From NCBI RefSeq assembly GCF_009604385.1, contig NZ_WEGJ01000020.1, positions 57,452-121,451 on the forward strand: a stretch of DNA of 64,000 bases, read 5' to 3'. Under the pieces are notes generated by a model that was given only the letters and a program-made list of their open reading frames with translations, had not been told where the DNA came from and did no database searches. Positions within the stretch are counted from its first letter, which is position 1. Every line of letters starts with the position of its first letter. The DNA comes from Streptomyces smaragdinus. Its GTDB lineage: Bacteria > Actinomycetota > Actinomycetes > Streptomycetales > Streptomycetaceae. Positions 55,129-63,626 of this stretch are shown piece after piece. Both the position numbers and the translations under genes were made by a program.

Positions 55129-55731
55129 GACGCAATGCGCCCCATGGATATCCCCGGCGCCTGGGTGTACGAGCCCAGGGTGTTCGCCGACGAGCGGGGC
55201 AGCTTCCACGAGTGGTTCCGGCGCCCCGGCTTCACGGCCGCCGCCGGTCACCCCCTCGCGCTGGCGCAGGCCAACTGCTCGGTGTCGTCCGCCGGCACGC
55301 TGCGCGGCGTGCACTTCGCGGACGTACCGCCGGGGCAGGCGAAGTACGTGACGTGCGTACGGGGCGCCGTGCTGGACGTGGTGGTGGACATCCGTACGGG
55401 CTCGCCGCACTTCGGCCGCTGGGAGGCGGTGCGGCTGGACGATGTGACGCACCGGGCGGTGTACCTGTCGGAGGGGCTGGGCCACGCCTTCATGGCCCTC
55501 ACCGACGACGCCACGGTGGTCTACCTCTGCTCCGAGGGCTACGCCCCCGCCCGCGAACACGGCATCGACCCCCTGGACCCCGACCTGGCGATCACCTGGC
55601 CGGCCGGCCTCACCCCGCTGCTCTCCCCGAAGGACGCGAAGGCCCCGAGCCTGGCGGACGCCGTCCGCACGGGTCTGCTCCCGTCGTACGACGACTGCGT
55701 GGCGTACCGGACGTCCCTGGAGGAACGATGA
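55123..55731 (+). CDS. rmlC: dTDP-4-dehydrorhamnose 3,5-epimerase
   Basis: 202 residues from GTG 55123 (GAGG six bases upstream; ATG 55135 is a possible alternative). VYEPRVFADERGSFHEWFRR, QANCSVSSAGTLRGVHF (catalytic His), QAKYVTCVRGAVLDVVVDIR, LSEGLGHAFMALTDDATVVYL and the C-terminal DPDLAITWP are RmlC features. It epimerises C3 and C5 of the keto sugar. Its start signals are also present in an unused upstream duplicate. It is coupled to the acetyltransferase gene that follows (ATGA). Confidence 0.95.
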   Translation: MTDAMRPMDIPGAWVYEPRVFADERGSFHEWFRRPGFTAAAGHPLALAQANCSVSSAGTLRGVHFADVPPGQAKYVTCVRGAVLDVVVDIRTGSPHFGRWEAVRLDDVTHRAVYLSEGLGHAFMALTDDATVVYLCSEGYAPAREHGIDPLDPDLAITWPAGLTPLLSPKDAKAPSLADAVRTGLLPSYDDCVAYRTSLEER

Positions 55732-56309
55732 TCCGCCCCACCGCCCAGGTCGACCCCACCGCCGTCCTCGGCGAGGGCACGACGATCTGGGACCTCGCCC
55801 AGATCCGCGAGAACGCCCGCCTCGGCCCCAACTGCTCCGTCGGCCGCGGCGCGTACGTCGGCCCCGGCGTCAGGATGGGCGCCAACTGCAAGCTCCAGAA
55901 CCACGCCCTGGTCTACGAACCCGCCGTCCTCGCCGACGGCGTCTTCATCGGCCCCGCCGCGGTCCTCACCAACGACCACCACCCCCGCGCGGTCGCCCCC
56001 GACGGCCGCCTCAAGGGGGGCGCCGACTGGGAGATGACGGCCGTCCGCATCGGGGAGGGAGCCGCGATCGGCGCCCGCGCGGTGTGCGTGGCACCCGTGA
56101 CGATCGGCCGCTGGTCCCTGATCGCCGCCGGCGCGGTGGTCACGTCGGACGTCCCGGACTTCGCCCTGGTGATGGGCGTCCCGGCCCGCCGCGTCGCGTG
56201 GGTGGGCCGCGCGGGGGTCCGGCTGACGCCGGTCGCCGAGGGGGTGTGGGAGTGCCCGCGGACGGGGGCGGTGTACGAGGAGAAGGACGGGGTCCTGGGC
56301 GAGCGGTGA
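55728..56309 (+). CDS. WlbB/WbpD-type amino-sugar N-acetyltransferase
   Basis: 193 residues of left-handed beta-helix hexapeptides: VDPTAVLGEGTTIWDLAQIR, NARLGPNCSVGRGAYVGPGV, CKLQNHALVYEPAVLADGVF and NDHHPRAVAPDG, then IGARAVCVAPVTIGRWSLIAAGAVVTSDVP. ENARLG...N..LYE and NDxxPRA are characteristic of WbpD/WlbB, which acetylate the 3-amino group of UDP-GlcNAc(3NH2)A. This connects with the Gfo/Idh oxidase and DegT aminotransferase at 13-19 kb. The precise substrate remains inference. Confidence 0.9.
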   Translation: MIRPTAQVDPTAVLGEGTTIWDLAQIRENARLGPNCSVGRGAYVGPGVRMGANCKLQNHALVYEPAVLADGVFIGPAAVLTNDHHPRAVAPDGRLKGGADWEMTAVRIGEGAAIGARAVCVAPVTIGRWSLIAAGAVVTSDVPDFALVMGVPARRVAWVGRAGVRLTPVAEGVWECPRTGAVYEEKDGVLGER

Positions 56310-56344
56310 ACGGGATTGTCAGTGGCGGCCGTTAGCGTTTCCGT

Positions 56345-56626
56345 ATGAACCGCAGCTTCTACGACCTGGCCTTCGGCGTCGACCCCGGCGGCGCCCGGCT
56401 GACGCTGGACGTCTACCAGCAGGGGAAGCAGACGGCGTCGATCGACCTGCATCCGTTCGTCACGATCTCGGTCAAGGGCTACCCGGACATCACGTTCACG
56501 GGCCCCGAGGAGCCGGTGGGATACGACTTCGAGGCGGACGACGACGCGGAGGACGAGGACGCGACCCTGTCGGGCCGCATGTTCGATCACCACGCCCGGT
56601 ACGGCTATCAGGACTTCGAGATCTGA
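56345..56626 (+). CDS. Small acidic protein, function unknown
   Basis: 93 residues starting MNRSFYDLAFGVDPGGARL. It is beta-rich (LTLDVYQQGKQTASIDLHPF, VTISVKGYPDITFTGP) with an acidic segment DFEADDDAEDEDATL and a C-terminal HHARYGYQDFEI. No signal peptide or membrane segment. It ends over the convergent histidine kinase gene by 19 bases. No family is recognised, but the non-repetitive amphipathic pattern supports a real protein. Confidence 0.65.
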   Translation: MNRSFYDLAFGVDPGGARLTLDVYQQGKQTASIDLHPFVTISVKGYPDITFTGPEEPVGYDFEADDDAEDEDATLSGRMFDHHARYGYQDFEI

Positions 56627-57720
56627 TCCCCGTACGGCAACTCCACCCTCACCCGCAGCCCCCCGCCCGCGCGCGGTGTGAGCGTCAGCGTCCCGGCGTG
56701 GGCGCGCGTGATCGTGCTGACGATGGCCAGGCCGAGGCCCGCGCCCGCGTGGTCGCCGCGGAGGCGGTCCGTGCCCCGGCGGAAGGGCTCGGTGAGCGTG
56801 GCCGACACCCCGGGAGAAATCAGCGCCCCCGTGTTCTCGACCGTCAGCACCGCCGCCGCAGGATGCGCCGACGTCGTCACCCGGACCGTGCCTCCCTCCG
56901 GGAGGTTGTGGACGATCGCGTTCTGCACCAGGTTCGTCGTCAGCTGCAGCAGCAGCGCCGGTGAGCCCAGCGCGGGGGCGATGTCCCCCGTCGTCTCGAC
57001 CGTGACCCCCCGGCCCTCCGCCAGCGGGAGCAGCGTTTCGGTGGCCTCCTCCGCCAGCAGCGACAGGTCGACGGGCTCCGGGGTGAACGACTCGGCTCGG
57101 CTCAGCAGCAGCAGCGCCTCCGTGAGCGCGATCGCCCGGGTGTTGACGGCGGACAGCCGGTCGAGGAGGTCGTCGGGGGCGGCGGCCGGGTCCCTGCGGG
57201 CCACGTCCAGCAGCGCCTTCGACACCGCCAGCGGCGTCCGCAGCTCGTGCGACGCGTTCGCGGCGAACCGCCGCTGCTCGCCCACATGCGCCTCGAGCCG
57301 CTCCAGCATCCCGTCGAAGACGTCCGCCAGCTCCCGGAACTCGTCCCCGCGCCCCGGCAGCCGGATCCGGTGCGACAGCGAACCGCCCGTGGCCAGCCGT
57401 GTGGCGTCCGTGATCCGGGTCAGCGGCGCGAGCATCCGCCCGGCGAGGAACCATCCGCCCACCAGCCCGAACACCAGCAGCCCCGCGAACACCGCCGCCG
57501 CCCGCGGGGCGAACACCCGCAGCAGCTCGGACCGTACGGGGAAGACCCCGGTCCCGGTGGTGTCCGCGTCGACGAGCAGCGCGCGCGAGGGCACGTACCG
57601 CAGCAGGAACAGCCACACCGCCGCCAGCAGCAGCGCCCCCGCCAACATGATGAACCCCGCGTAGCTGAGCGTCAGCTTGGCGCGGACGCTCGGTCCCGGC
57701 GCCCTATCCACGCCCGTCAC
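56608..57720 (-). CDS. Sensor histidine kinase
   Basis: 370 residues. Two membrane helices (about 20-40 and 75-95) flank a short external loop. A HAMP linker (LAPLTRITDATRLATGG) leads to the DHp helix with the phosphorylated His158 in ASHELRTPLAVSK. The catalytic domain has the N-box LTTNLVQNAIVHN, VENTGALISP and GDHAGAGLGLAIVSTI. It starts at GTG 57720, overlapping the response-regulator stop by 17 bases, so the two form one operon. The layout resembles the CutS-type kinases of Streptomyces; the signal is unknown. Confidence 0.94.
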   Translation of the reverse strand: MTGVDRAPGPSVRAKLTLSYAGFIMLAGALLLAAVWLFLLRYVPSRALLVDADTTGTGVFPVRSELLRVFAPRAAAVFAGLLVFGLVGGWFLAGRMLAPLTRITDATRLATGGSLSHRIRLPGRGDEFRELADVFDGMLERLEAHVGEQRRFAANASHELRTPLAVSKALLDVARRDPAAAPDDLLDRLSAVNTRAIALTEALLLLSRAESFTPEPVDLSLLAEEATETLLPLAEGRGVTVETTGDIAPALGSPALLLQLTTNLVQNAIVHNLPEGGTVRVTTSAHPAAAVLTVENTGALISPGVSATLTEPFRRGTDRLRGDHAGAGLGLAIVSTITRAHAGTLTLTPRAGGGLRVRVELPYGDQISKS

Positions 57721-58378
57721 CCGCCTCGATGCGATAGCCGACCCCCGGCACCGTGGCGATGACCCACGGCTCCCCCAGCCGTTTGCGCAGCGCCGAGACG
57801 GTGATCCGCACGGCGTTGGTGAACGGGTCCGCGTGCTCGTCCCACGCCCGCTCCAGCAGGGTCTCGGCGCTCACCACCCCGCCCTCCGCCTCGACCAGGA
57901 CCTCCAGCACCGCGAACTGCTTGCGCGTGAGCGCCACCCGCCGCCCGTCGCGGTGGACCTCGCGGCGGAACGGGTCCACCCGCAGGCCCGCGAGCTCCCG
58001 TACCGGCGGCCGGTGGTGACCGCGCCGGCGGTCCAGCGCCCGCAGCCTGAGCACCAGCTCCCGCAGCTCGAACGGCTTCGTCAGATAGTCGTCCGCCCCG
58101 AGCCCGAACCCCGAGGTCTTGTCGTCGAGCCGGTCCGCCGCCGTCAGCATCAGGATCGGCATCCCGCTGCCGGACGCGACGATCGCCGCGGCGACCTCGT
58201 CACCGGACGGGCCGGGGATGTCGCGGTCGAGGACGGCGATGTCGTAGCTGTGGACGCCCAGCATCTCCAGCGCCGTATCGCCGTCCCCCGCGATGTCCGC
58301 CGCGATCGCCTCCAGCCGCAGACCGTCCCGGACGGCCTCCGCGAGGAAGGGCTCGTCCTCGACGATCAGCACACGCAT
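57704..58378 (-). CDS. OmpR-family response regulator
   Basis: 224 residues. Receiver domain: acidic pocket VEDEP, phosphoacceptor Asp51 in VLDRDIPGPSG, and TAADRLDD and YLTKPFELREL (switch Thr and Lys). The C-terminal winged helix of OmpR/PhoB type has REVHRDGRRVALTRKQFAVLEVL and TNAVRITVSALRKRLG. It partners with the kinase downstream. CutR-like proteins act on stress or secretion genes in Streptomyces, but the target set here is not visible. Confidence 0.95.
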   Translation of the reverse strand: MRVLIVEDEPFLAEAVRDGLRLEAIAADIAGDGDTALEMLGVHSYDIAVLDRDIPGPSGDEVAAAIVASGSGMPILMLTAADRLDDKTSGFGLGADDYLTKPFELRELVLRLRALDRRRGHHRPPVRELAGLRVDPFRREVHRDGRRVALTRKQFAVLEVLVEAEGGVVSAETLLERAWDEHADPFTNAVRITVSALRKRLGEPWVIATVPGVGYRIEAGDGRG

Positions 58379-58426
58379 GGAGGCGATCGTACAAAGGCGT
58401 GTGTATCGGCCGCGTATGGGAAGGGC

Positions 58427-58924
58427 TCACATACTCGAGTGCGAGCCGTCCCTGGCCAGTGCCCAGATGATGAAGACACCGATGGCGATCGTGGCCAGCG
58501 CGAACAGCGGCTGGTACGGCAGCCAGAGGAAGTTCGCGATCACGACCAGCGAGGCCAGTGCGATACCGCTCACCCGCGCCCACGTCATGCCCTTCATCAC
58601 GCCGTAGCCGACGAGTGCGGTGAAGACGCCGAGGACCAGATGGATCCAGCCCCAGGTGGTGGTCGTGAACTCGTAGACGTAGTTGCCTATCGGGACGTAC
58701 ACGTTGTTCCGCGCGATCCCCGCTATGCCCTGGAGGATCGCGATGACTCCGTAGACGATCATCAGCACGCCCGCGAAGCCCACGCCGCCGCGCGCCCAGT
58801 CGGCGCCCCGCTCCTCGGGGGCCGTGCCGTAGCCGGCCTCCGTGCGGTAGGCGGTGTCCGTACGGCGACCCTCGGCGTCGTGCCTGCCTGCGTGATAGCC
58901 CGGGGTCCCGGTGGATGTGGTCAT
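58427..58924 (-). CDS. Four-helix membrane protein (DUF7144-like)
   Basis: 165 residues, ATG 58924 after AAGGAG. A hydrophilic N-terminal 45 residues is followed by four membrane helices: GGVGFAGVLMIVYGVIAILQG, WGWIHLVLGVFTALVGYGVM, WARVSGIALASLVVIANFLW and FALATIAIGVFIIWALA. The short loop after helix 1 (ARNNVYVPIGNYVYEF) is conserved in actinobacterial proteins of this type. The function is unknown. It stands between the two-component system and the next membrane protein on the same strand. Confidence 0.83.
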   Translation of the reverse strand: MTTSTGTPGYHAGRHDAEGRRTDTAYRTEAGYGTAPEERGADWARGGVGFAGVLMIVYGVIAILQGIAGIARNNVYVPIGNYVYEFTTTTWGWIHLVLGVFTALVGYGVMKGMTWARVSGIALASLVVIANFLWLPYQPLFALATIAIGVFIIWALARDGSHSSM

Positions 58925-58977
58925 GACCAGCACTCCTTACGGGAATGAGGGCCGAACGGGTGAACGGCCCGAGGCCA

Positions 58978-60264
58978 TCAAGCGTCAGGCCGCGGCGCCT
59001 CCCCGGCCACCGGCGTTACGCCATTCGGGTGACCCTCCGGATCGAGGAACTCGATCACCGCCAGTACCGCCAGCACCGCCAGGGCCAGCCCCACCACGAC
59101 CATCGCCGTCGGCGCCGGCCACAGCACCACCGCCACGGCCCCGGCCGCCACGGCCGCCCACGTCAGCCACCGCCGCCACCGGTGCACCCACGGCCCCACC
59201 GGCCCCGTCCGCAGCCCCGCGTGCCCCGCCGCCGCCCCGATCCCGGACCGCCACACCCCGCGCACGGAGCGTGCCCACCGGCCGCCGCCCGTGAGCCAGG
59301 CGCCGAGGGCGACGACGATGCCCAGGACGGCGACCATCCGTACGCCCCGGCGCAGGAACCGTACGAGGATGTCGAACACGGACCCGGCGGCCGGCCGGGA
59401 CACGCCCGCCGGCAGCGCGTCCAGGTAGAGCGGCCGGGCCAGCGTCAGCGCCAGCCCCAGGAGGAGCATCCCCAGCACCGTCCCCAGCGCGGCGGCGATC
59501 AGCGCCCGGCGCCGGCCCACCGCCGTCAGCACCCCGGCGGCCAGGAGCACCAGGGCGATCACGGGAAGCCAGTTACCGGCGAGCTGGAGCAGCCGGAAGC
59601 CGCGTTTGACCTTGCCGATGTCCTCGGACTGCACCAGCGTGAACTCGGTGTGCACCGGGGGGATGCGCTCGGCGAACGTGAGCCCGGCGGCGACGAGGCG
59701 TTCCTTCACCCGCTCGACGAGGGGCGCGAGGTCGAGCGTGGCGGCGTTGTCCGAGAGCTCGACGAGTCCGCCGCCCTGGCCCGTGAGGGCCTTGTCGATC
59801 GAGGCGTGCGCTTCCCGGTTGGCCTCCGTCCACACCTTCGCGAACGCGTCACTGGCCACGACCTGCTGGGCCGTGCTCCGCACCAGGCTGTGCAGCGCGT
59901 CGTCGAGCGGCCCCTCGAGCCGGCCGAGGGCCCGCTCCAGCGCGGGACGGTCCTCGGGGGCGACCTGCTGGAGCAGAGCCGCGGTGTCGACGTGCTCCAG
60001 CACCGCGTTCGCCACCCGCTCCGACGCCGCCTTCTGTACGTCGGGGTCGTCGGCGAGCGGCGCCACGGTCGTCACGTACTGGTCGGTGTCACCCACGATG
60101 TGCGCCGCCCACACGGCGACCGTGCCCAGCGGCGCCAGCACGCAGCCCAGCACGATCAGCAGCACGGAGCACACGGAACGGACCCGGTGGTGCTTCGTCC
60201 GCTTCTCGGCCTCCAGCACCGCCACCCGCTCCCGCAGCGCGGCGAGTTCGCCGGGACTGTTCAT
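58978..60264 (-). CDS. Large membrane protein with coiled external domain
   Basis: 428 residues, ATG 60264. The N-terminal helix LAALRERVAVLEAEKRTKHH is cytoplasmic and coiled-coil-like. A first span (SVCSVLLIVLGCVLAPLGTVAVWAAHIV) is followed by a large helical extracytoplasmic domain (about 50-230, with DTDQYVTTVAPLADDPDVQKA, LLQQVAPEDRPAL and LERALGRLEGPL). Four or more spans follow and the C-terminus is short and polar. Proteins of this form occur widely in Streptomyces and are annotated only as membrane proteins. The function is unknown. Confidence 0.83.
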   Translation of the reverse strand: MNSPGELAALRERVAVLEAEKRTKHHRVRSVCSVLLIVLGCVLAPLGTVAVWAAHIVGDTDQYVTTVAPLADDPDVQKAASERVANAVLEHVDTAALLQQVAPEDRPALERALGRLEGPLDDALHSLVRSTAQQVVASDAFAKVWTEANREAHASIDKALTGQGGGLVELSDNAATLDLAPLVERVKERLVAAGLTFAERIPPVHTEFTLVQSEDIGKVKRGFRLLQLAGNWLPVIALVLLAAGVLTAVGRRRALIAAALGTVLGMLLLGLALTLARPLYLDALPAGVSRPAAGSVFDILVRFLRRGVRMVAVLGIVVALGAWLTGGGRWARSVRGVWRSGIGAAAGHAGLRTGPVGPWVHRWRRWLTWAAVAAGAVAVVLWPAPTAMVVVGLALAVLAVLAVIEFLDPEGHPNGVTPVAGEAPRPDA

Positions 60265-60382
60265 CGCGCCCTCCGCAGGAGATGTACGCGAACCACTCAA
60301 TCCGATGCGCGGTAAATGCGCGACACAGACAGGTTTGTGGTGGAGTGCTCCCAGGGAGCAGCGGCAGGAAGGAGCCGGTGCG

Positions 60383-60913
60383 GTGAGCACGCGGCGAGGG
60401 TGGGCGGTGGCCTGGGCCGCGACGGCGGCCGTCGTCACGGGCCTGTACTTCGCGCTGCCCGTCGGCTGGTTCGGGCCCAGCCATCCCGCGGTCAGCTGGT
60501 CCGTCTTCGGCGTCGTCCTCGCGGTCATCGCCGCCCTGCTGCTGCACCAGATCCGCGGCGTGATGCTGGACCGGCCCGGCAGCCGCCCGGTCCTCGTCAT
60601 CCCGCTGCTGATGGCCGCCACCGTGCTGACCTTCGCCTCCGCGTACCAGGCGCTGTCCCGCGCGCCCGGCGAATTCGCGGGCAGCCTCGACACCCGGGTC
60701 GACGCCGTCTACTTCACGGTCGTCACCCTGGCGACGGTCGGCTACGGCGACATCGTCCCCACCGGGCAGGGGGCACGTATCGCGACCATGCTGCAGATCG
60801 TCTACACCTTCGTCTTCCTCACCGCCGGCGCGACCGCGCTCACCCAGCGGCTGCGGCGCCTCGCCGGCGCGCGCAGGCCCGCCCGCCCCGAAGGAGCCGA
60901 AGGCCGTGGATGA
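60383..60913 (+). CDS. Two-pore-helix-type potassium channel
   Basis: 176 residues, GTG 60383 with AAGGAG eight bases upstream. Three hydrophobic segments (about 7-24, 38-56, 70-88) precede the pore helix FTVVTLA and the K+ selectivity filter TVGYGD (118-123), followed by the inner helix MLQIVYTFVFLTAGATALT. It should form tetramers. No RCK domain is attached. It overlaps the start of the SpoIIE-like gene by eight bases (GTGGATGA), so a K+ channel and a signalling protein are made together, which is unusual. Confidence 0.93.
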   Translation: MSTRRGWAVAWAATAAVVTGLYFALPVGWFGPSHPAVSWSVFGVVLAVIAALLLHQIRGVMLDRPGSRPVLVIPLLMAATVLTFASAYQALSRAPGEFAGSLDTRVDAVYFTVVTLATVGYGDIVPTGQGARIATMLQIVYTFVFLTAGATALTQRLRRLAGARRPARPEGAEGRG

Positions 60914-62960
60914 GCCCGTGGACCCGCTGGACCGGGCCCTGCTGCACACCCTGTTCACCCGGGTGCCCGTCGGCCTGTACGTGCTGGACGGACGGCTGCG
61001 GCTGATCCGCTCCAACAACCGCGGCCCCGGGCTGGCCGCCACCCCGCCGCTGGAGTGGTCGTCGCCGGGCCTGGGCGGCTCCCCCGCGGTGACCTCGCTG
61101 CTGCGGGAGGTGCTGAACTCCGGCCGGCCGGAGTGGGACGTCCCCCTGCACGACGTGGCCGGCTTCCCCGGACAGGTGCTCAGCCTGTCGGCCGTACGGG
61201 TGGAGGACAGCGGCTCGCCCGTCGGGCTGGCCGTCGCCGTCCGCGACACCACCGTGCGCCACCACGCCCTGGCCCGGCTGGAGCTGCTGCGGGCGGCGAC
61301 CCGGACGATCGGCACCACGCTGGACGTCTTCCGCACCGCGCAGGAGCTCGCCGACGCCGCGGTCCCCGGGCTGGCGTCCGGGGCGGCCGTGGAGATCCTG
61401 GACTCCGTCGTACTGGGCGACGCCCCCGCGCCGGGGCCGGTGGTCGAGGTGTCCGTCCGCCGCGCCGGGTTCGCGTGGGCCGGGAAGGCGCTGCAGGAGG
61501 GCGTCTATCCGCAGGGGGCCGTACGGGTGCTGGGGCTGGGCACCCCGATGGCGCAGGCGCTGGCGGACGTCCGGCCGCGGCTGGTGCGCGAGATGCGGGT
61601 GGACGACCCGTGGCTGGAGCGCGACCAGGTGCGGGCCCGGCTGCTCGCGGCGGCGGGGGCGCATTCGCTGCTGGTCGTACCGATGTCGGCGCGGGGCGTG
61701 GTGCTGGGGCTGGCGGTGTTCTACCGGGTGCGCGAGGACGCGCCCTTCGACGACGACGACATGGAGATCGCCCTGGAGCTCGTCGACCGGGCCGCGCTGT
61801 GCGTGGACAACGCGCGCCGCTACACGCGCGAGCACACCCTGGCCGGCCTCCTGCAGCGCACCTTCGTCCCCGCCCGGCTGCCCGTGTCCAGCGCGGCGCG
61901 CACCGCCCACACCTACCTCCCGGTGGCCTCCGGCGGCACCGGGTACGACGTGCTGCGGCTGTCCGGCGGGCGGGTCGCCCTCGTCGTCGGGGACGTCGCC
62001 GGAACCGGGCTGGCGTCCGTCGCCGCCATGGGCCGGCTGCGTACGGCGGTCGCGGCGCTGTCCTCGCTGGACATCGAACCGGGCGAGCTGCTGGCCCGGC
62101 TGCACGACCTCACCGTCCAGCTGGCGAACGAGCAGGCGGAGCACACGGAGGGCACCGCGCAGGGCGTGTACGAGGAGTCCGCCCCGCTCAGCGCGACCTG
62201 TCTGTACGCGGTGTACGACCCGGTGTCCGGCGAGTGCTCCCTCGCCTCCGCCGGCCACCCGCCGCCGGTCCTCGTCCCGCCCACGGGCGCGCCGCGCGTC
62301 CTGACCGGGGGCCGCGGCCCGAAGCTGGGGCGGGGGGAGGCCCGGTACGAGCCGGCGGTGTACTCCGTGGCGCCGGGCAGCGTCCTCGCGCTGTACAGCG
62401 AGGCGCTCGCCCGGGAGCCGGAGGAGGAGGGCGGCGACTCCGTCGTACCCGCGAGGATCGCCGCCGCGCTGGAGTCCACCGGCTCCCTCCAGGAGGCGTG
62501 CGACGCGGCCGTGTCGGCGCTGCTGCCGGACGAACGGCCCGCCGCCGACGACGTACTGCTGCTCCTGGCGCAGACCCGGGTCCTGGGCCCGGACCAGGTG
62601 GCGTCGTGGACCCTGCCCCCGGCCCCGCAGAGCGCGTCCTCCGCCCGCCATCTGGTCACCGGCCAGCTGATGGCGTGGGGCCTGGAGGAGCTGGCGCCGG
62701 GCATGGAGCTGGTGACGAGCGAGCTGGTCACCAACGCGGTGCGCTATTCCCGGGGCCGGATCGGCCTGCGCCTGATCCGCGAGGAGACCCTGATCTGCGA
62801 GGTCACCGACAACTCCAGCGCCTCCCCCCATCTGCGCCACGCGGCGGACGACGACGAGGGCGGGCGCGGCCTGTTCCTGGTCGGCCAGCTGAGCGACCAC
62901 TGGGGGATCAGGCACTCGCCGGCGGGGAAGACGGTGTGGGCGGAGCAGCAGTTGCCGTAA
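60906..62960 (+). CDS. SpoIIE-like protein with degraded phosphatase and intact HATPase domain
   Basis: 684 residues. Approximate domains: PAS-like 10-118, GAF 130-310, SpoIIE-type phosphatase-like 315-560, HATPase_c 570-684. The phosphatase is altered at three of four metal motifs. GGTGYD stands in place of GGDWYD (343-348), GDVAGTG in place of GDVxGHG, and YSEA in place of YTDG (497-500). DDVLLLL near the end is kept. The kinase domain keeps ELVTNAVRYS, VTDNSSASP and EGGRGLFLVGQL. It likely acts as an anti-sigma kinase without phosphatase activity. It is coupled to the K+ channel and is a distant paralogue of the protein at 4931. Confidence 0.9.
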   Translation: MDEPVDPLDRALLHTLFTRVPVGLYVLDGRLRLIRSNNRGPGLAATPPLEWSSPGLGGSPAVTSLLREVLNSGRPEWDVPLHDVAGFPGQVLSLSAVRVEDSGSPVGLAVAVRDTTVRHHALARLELLRAATRTIGTTLDVFRTAQELADAAVPGLASGAAVEILDSVVLGDAPAPGPVVEVSVRRAGFAWAGKALQEGVYPQGAVRVLGLGTPMAQALADVRPRLVREMRVDDPWLERDQVRARLLAAAGAHSLLVVPMSARGVVLGLAVFYRVREDAPFDDDDMEIALELVDRAALCVDNARRYTREHTLAGLLQRTFVPARLPVSSAARTAHTYLPVASGGTGYDVLRLSGGRVALVVGDVAGTGLASVAAMGRLRTAVAALSSLDIEPGELLARLHDLTVQLANEQAEHTEGTAQGVYEESAPLSATCLYAVYDPVSGECSLASAGHPPPVLVPPTGAPRVLTGGRGPKLGRGEARYEPAVYSVAPGSVLALYSEALAREPEEEGGDSVVPARIAAALESTGSLQEACDAAVSALLPDERPAADDVLLLLAQTRVLGPDQVASWTLPPAPQSASSARHLVTGQLMAWGLEELAPGMELVTSELVTNAVRYSRGRIGLRLIREETLICEVTDNSSASPHLRHAADDDEGGRGLFLVGQLSDHWGIRHSPAGKTVWAEQQLP

Positions 62961-63591
62961 CGCTTCTGCGTACGAGGAGCTGGATCCCGGCGGCCCGGTG
63001 GCCGTTCATGGTGGGGACGCCGATGGTCCGGGTGTCGACCGGGTCGAAGTCCGCGAGCAGGCCGGCGAACCACTCGCGGGTGTGGTGCCGGCAGACGGCG
63101 CCGTCCCCGGTCTCGAAGACGCCGTAGATGCCCCCGTCATGCCGTGCGTAGCGCTCGCGGTTGCGTGCGTCGTCCTGCAGCAGGTAGTCGCTGACGTAGA
63201 GGATCCCGCCGGGCCGCAGGACGCGGTGGAGCTCGGCGATCAGCCGGTGCTGGGCCTCGTCGGCGGGGACGCAGGTCAGGACGGCGAAGAGGAGGACGAC
63301 GTCGAAGGCGGCGTCCGGGCAGGGCACGGACGGCGGTGCGTCGAGGGTGTCGAAACGCGGGCCGGGGTGCAGCCGGCGGGCGCGGTCGATCATCGCGGGG
63401 GAGGTGTCGACGCCGGTGAGGTCGCCGAAGCCGTGCCGCTCGAGCTCTCCCGTGAGGCGGCCGTAGCCGCAGCCGTAGTCGAGGACGGCGGCGCTCCGGC
63501 CGAGGGCGTCGAGCCAGGGCGGGTGGAGGGGGTGGGTGAACGTCTTCGTGGCCGCGGCGGCGTCCCAGTAGGGGACTTGGCTGTCGGACAC
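62908..63591 (-). CDS. SAM-dependent methyltransferase (class I)
   Basis: 227 residues from GTG 63591, which has GGGAG nine bases upstream. An in-frame ATG at 63630 overlaps the upstream stop (ATGA) but has a weak site, so the start is uncertain. VLDYGCGYGRLTGEL is motif I, LTGVDTSPAMIDRARRL gives strand 2, AFDVVLLFAVLTCVPADEAQ the fourth-strand motif and VLRPGGILYVSDYLL motif III. The C-terminus has DFDPVDTRTIGVPTMNGHRA. Its 3' end overlaps the convergent SpoIIE-like gene by 53 bases. The substrate is unknown. Confidence 0.88.
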   Translation of the reverse strand: MSDSQVPYWDAAAATKTFTHPLHPPWLDALGRSAAVLDYGCGYGRLTGELERHGFGDLTGVDTSPAMIDRARRLHPGPRFDTLDAPPSVPCPDAAFDVVLLFAVLTCVPADEAQHRLIAELHRVLRPGGILYVSDYLLQDDARNRERYARHDGGIYGVFETGDGAVCRHHTREWFAGLLADFDPVDTRTIGVPTMNGHRAAGIQLLVRRSVTATAAPPTPSSPPASA

Positions 63592-63626
63592 GGTGGACGC
63601 CTCCCGGGGTCGCTTCCCTGAAGCCG

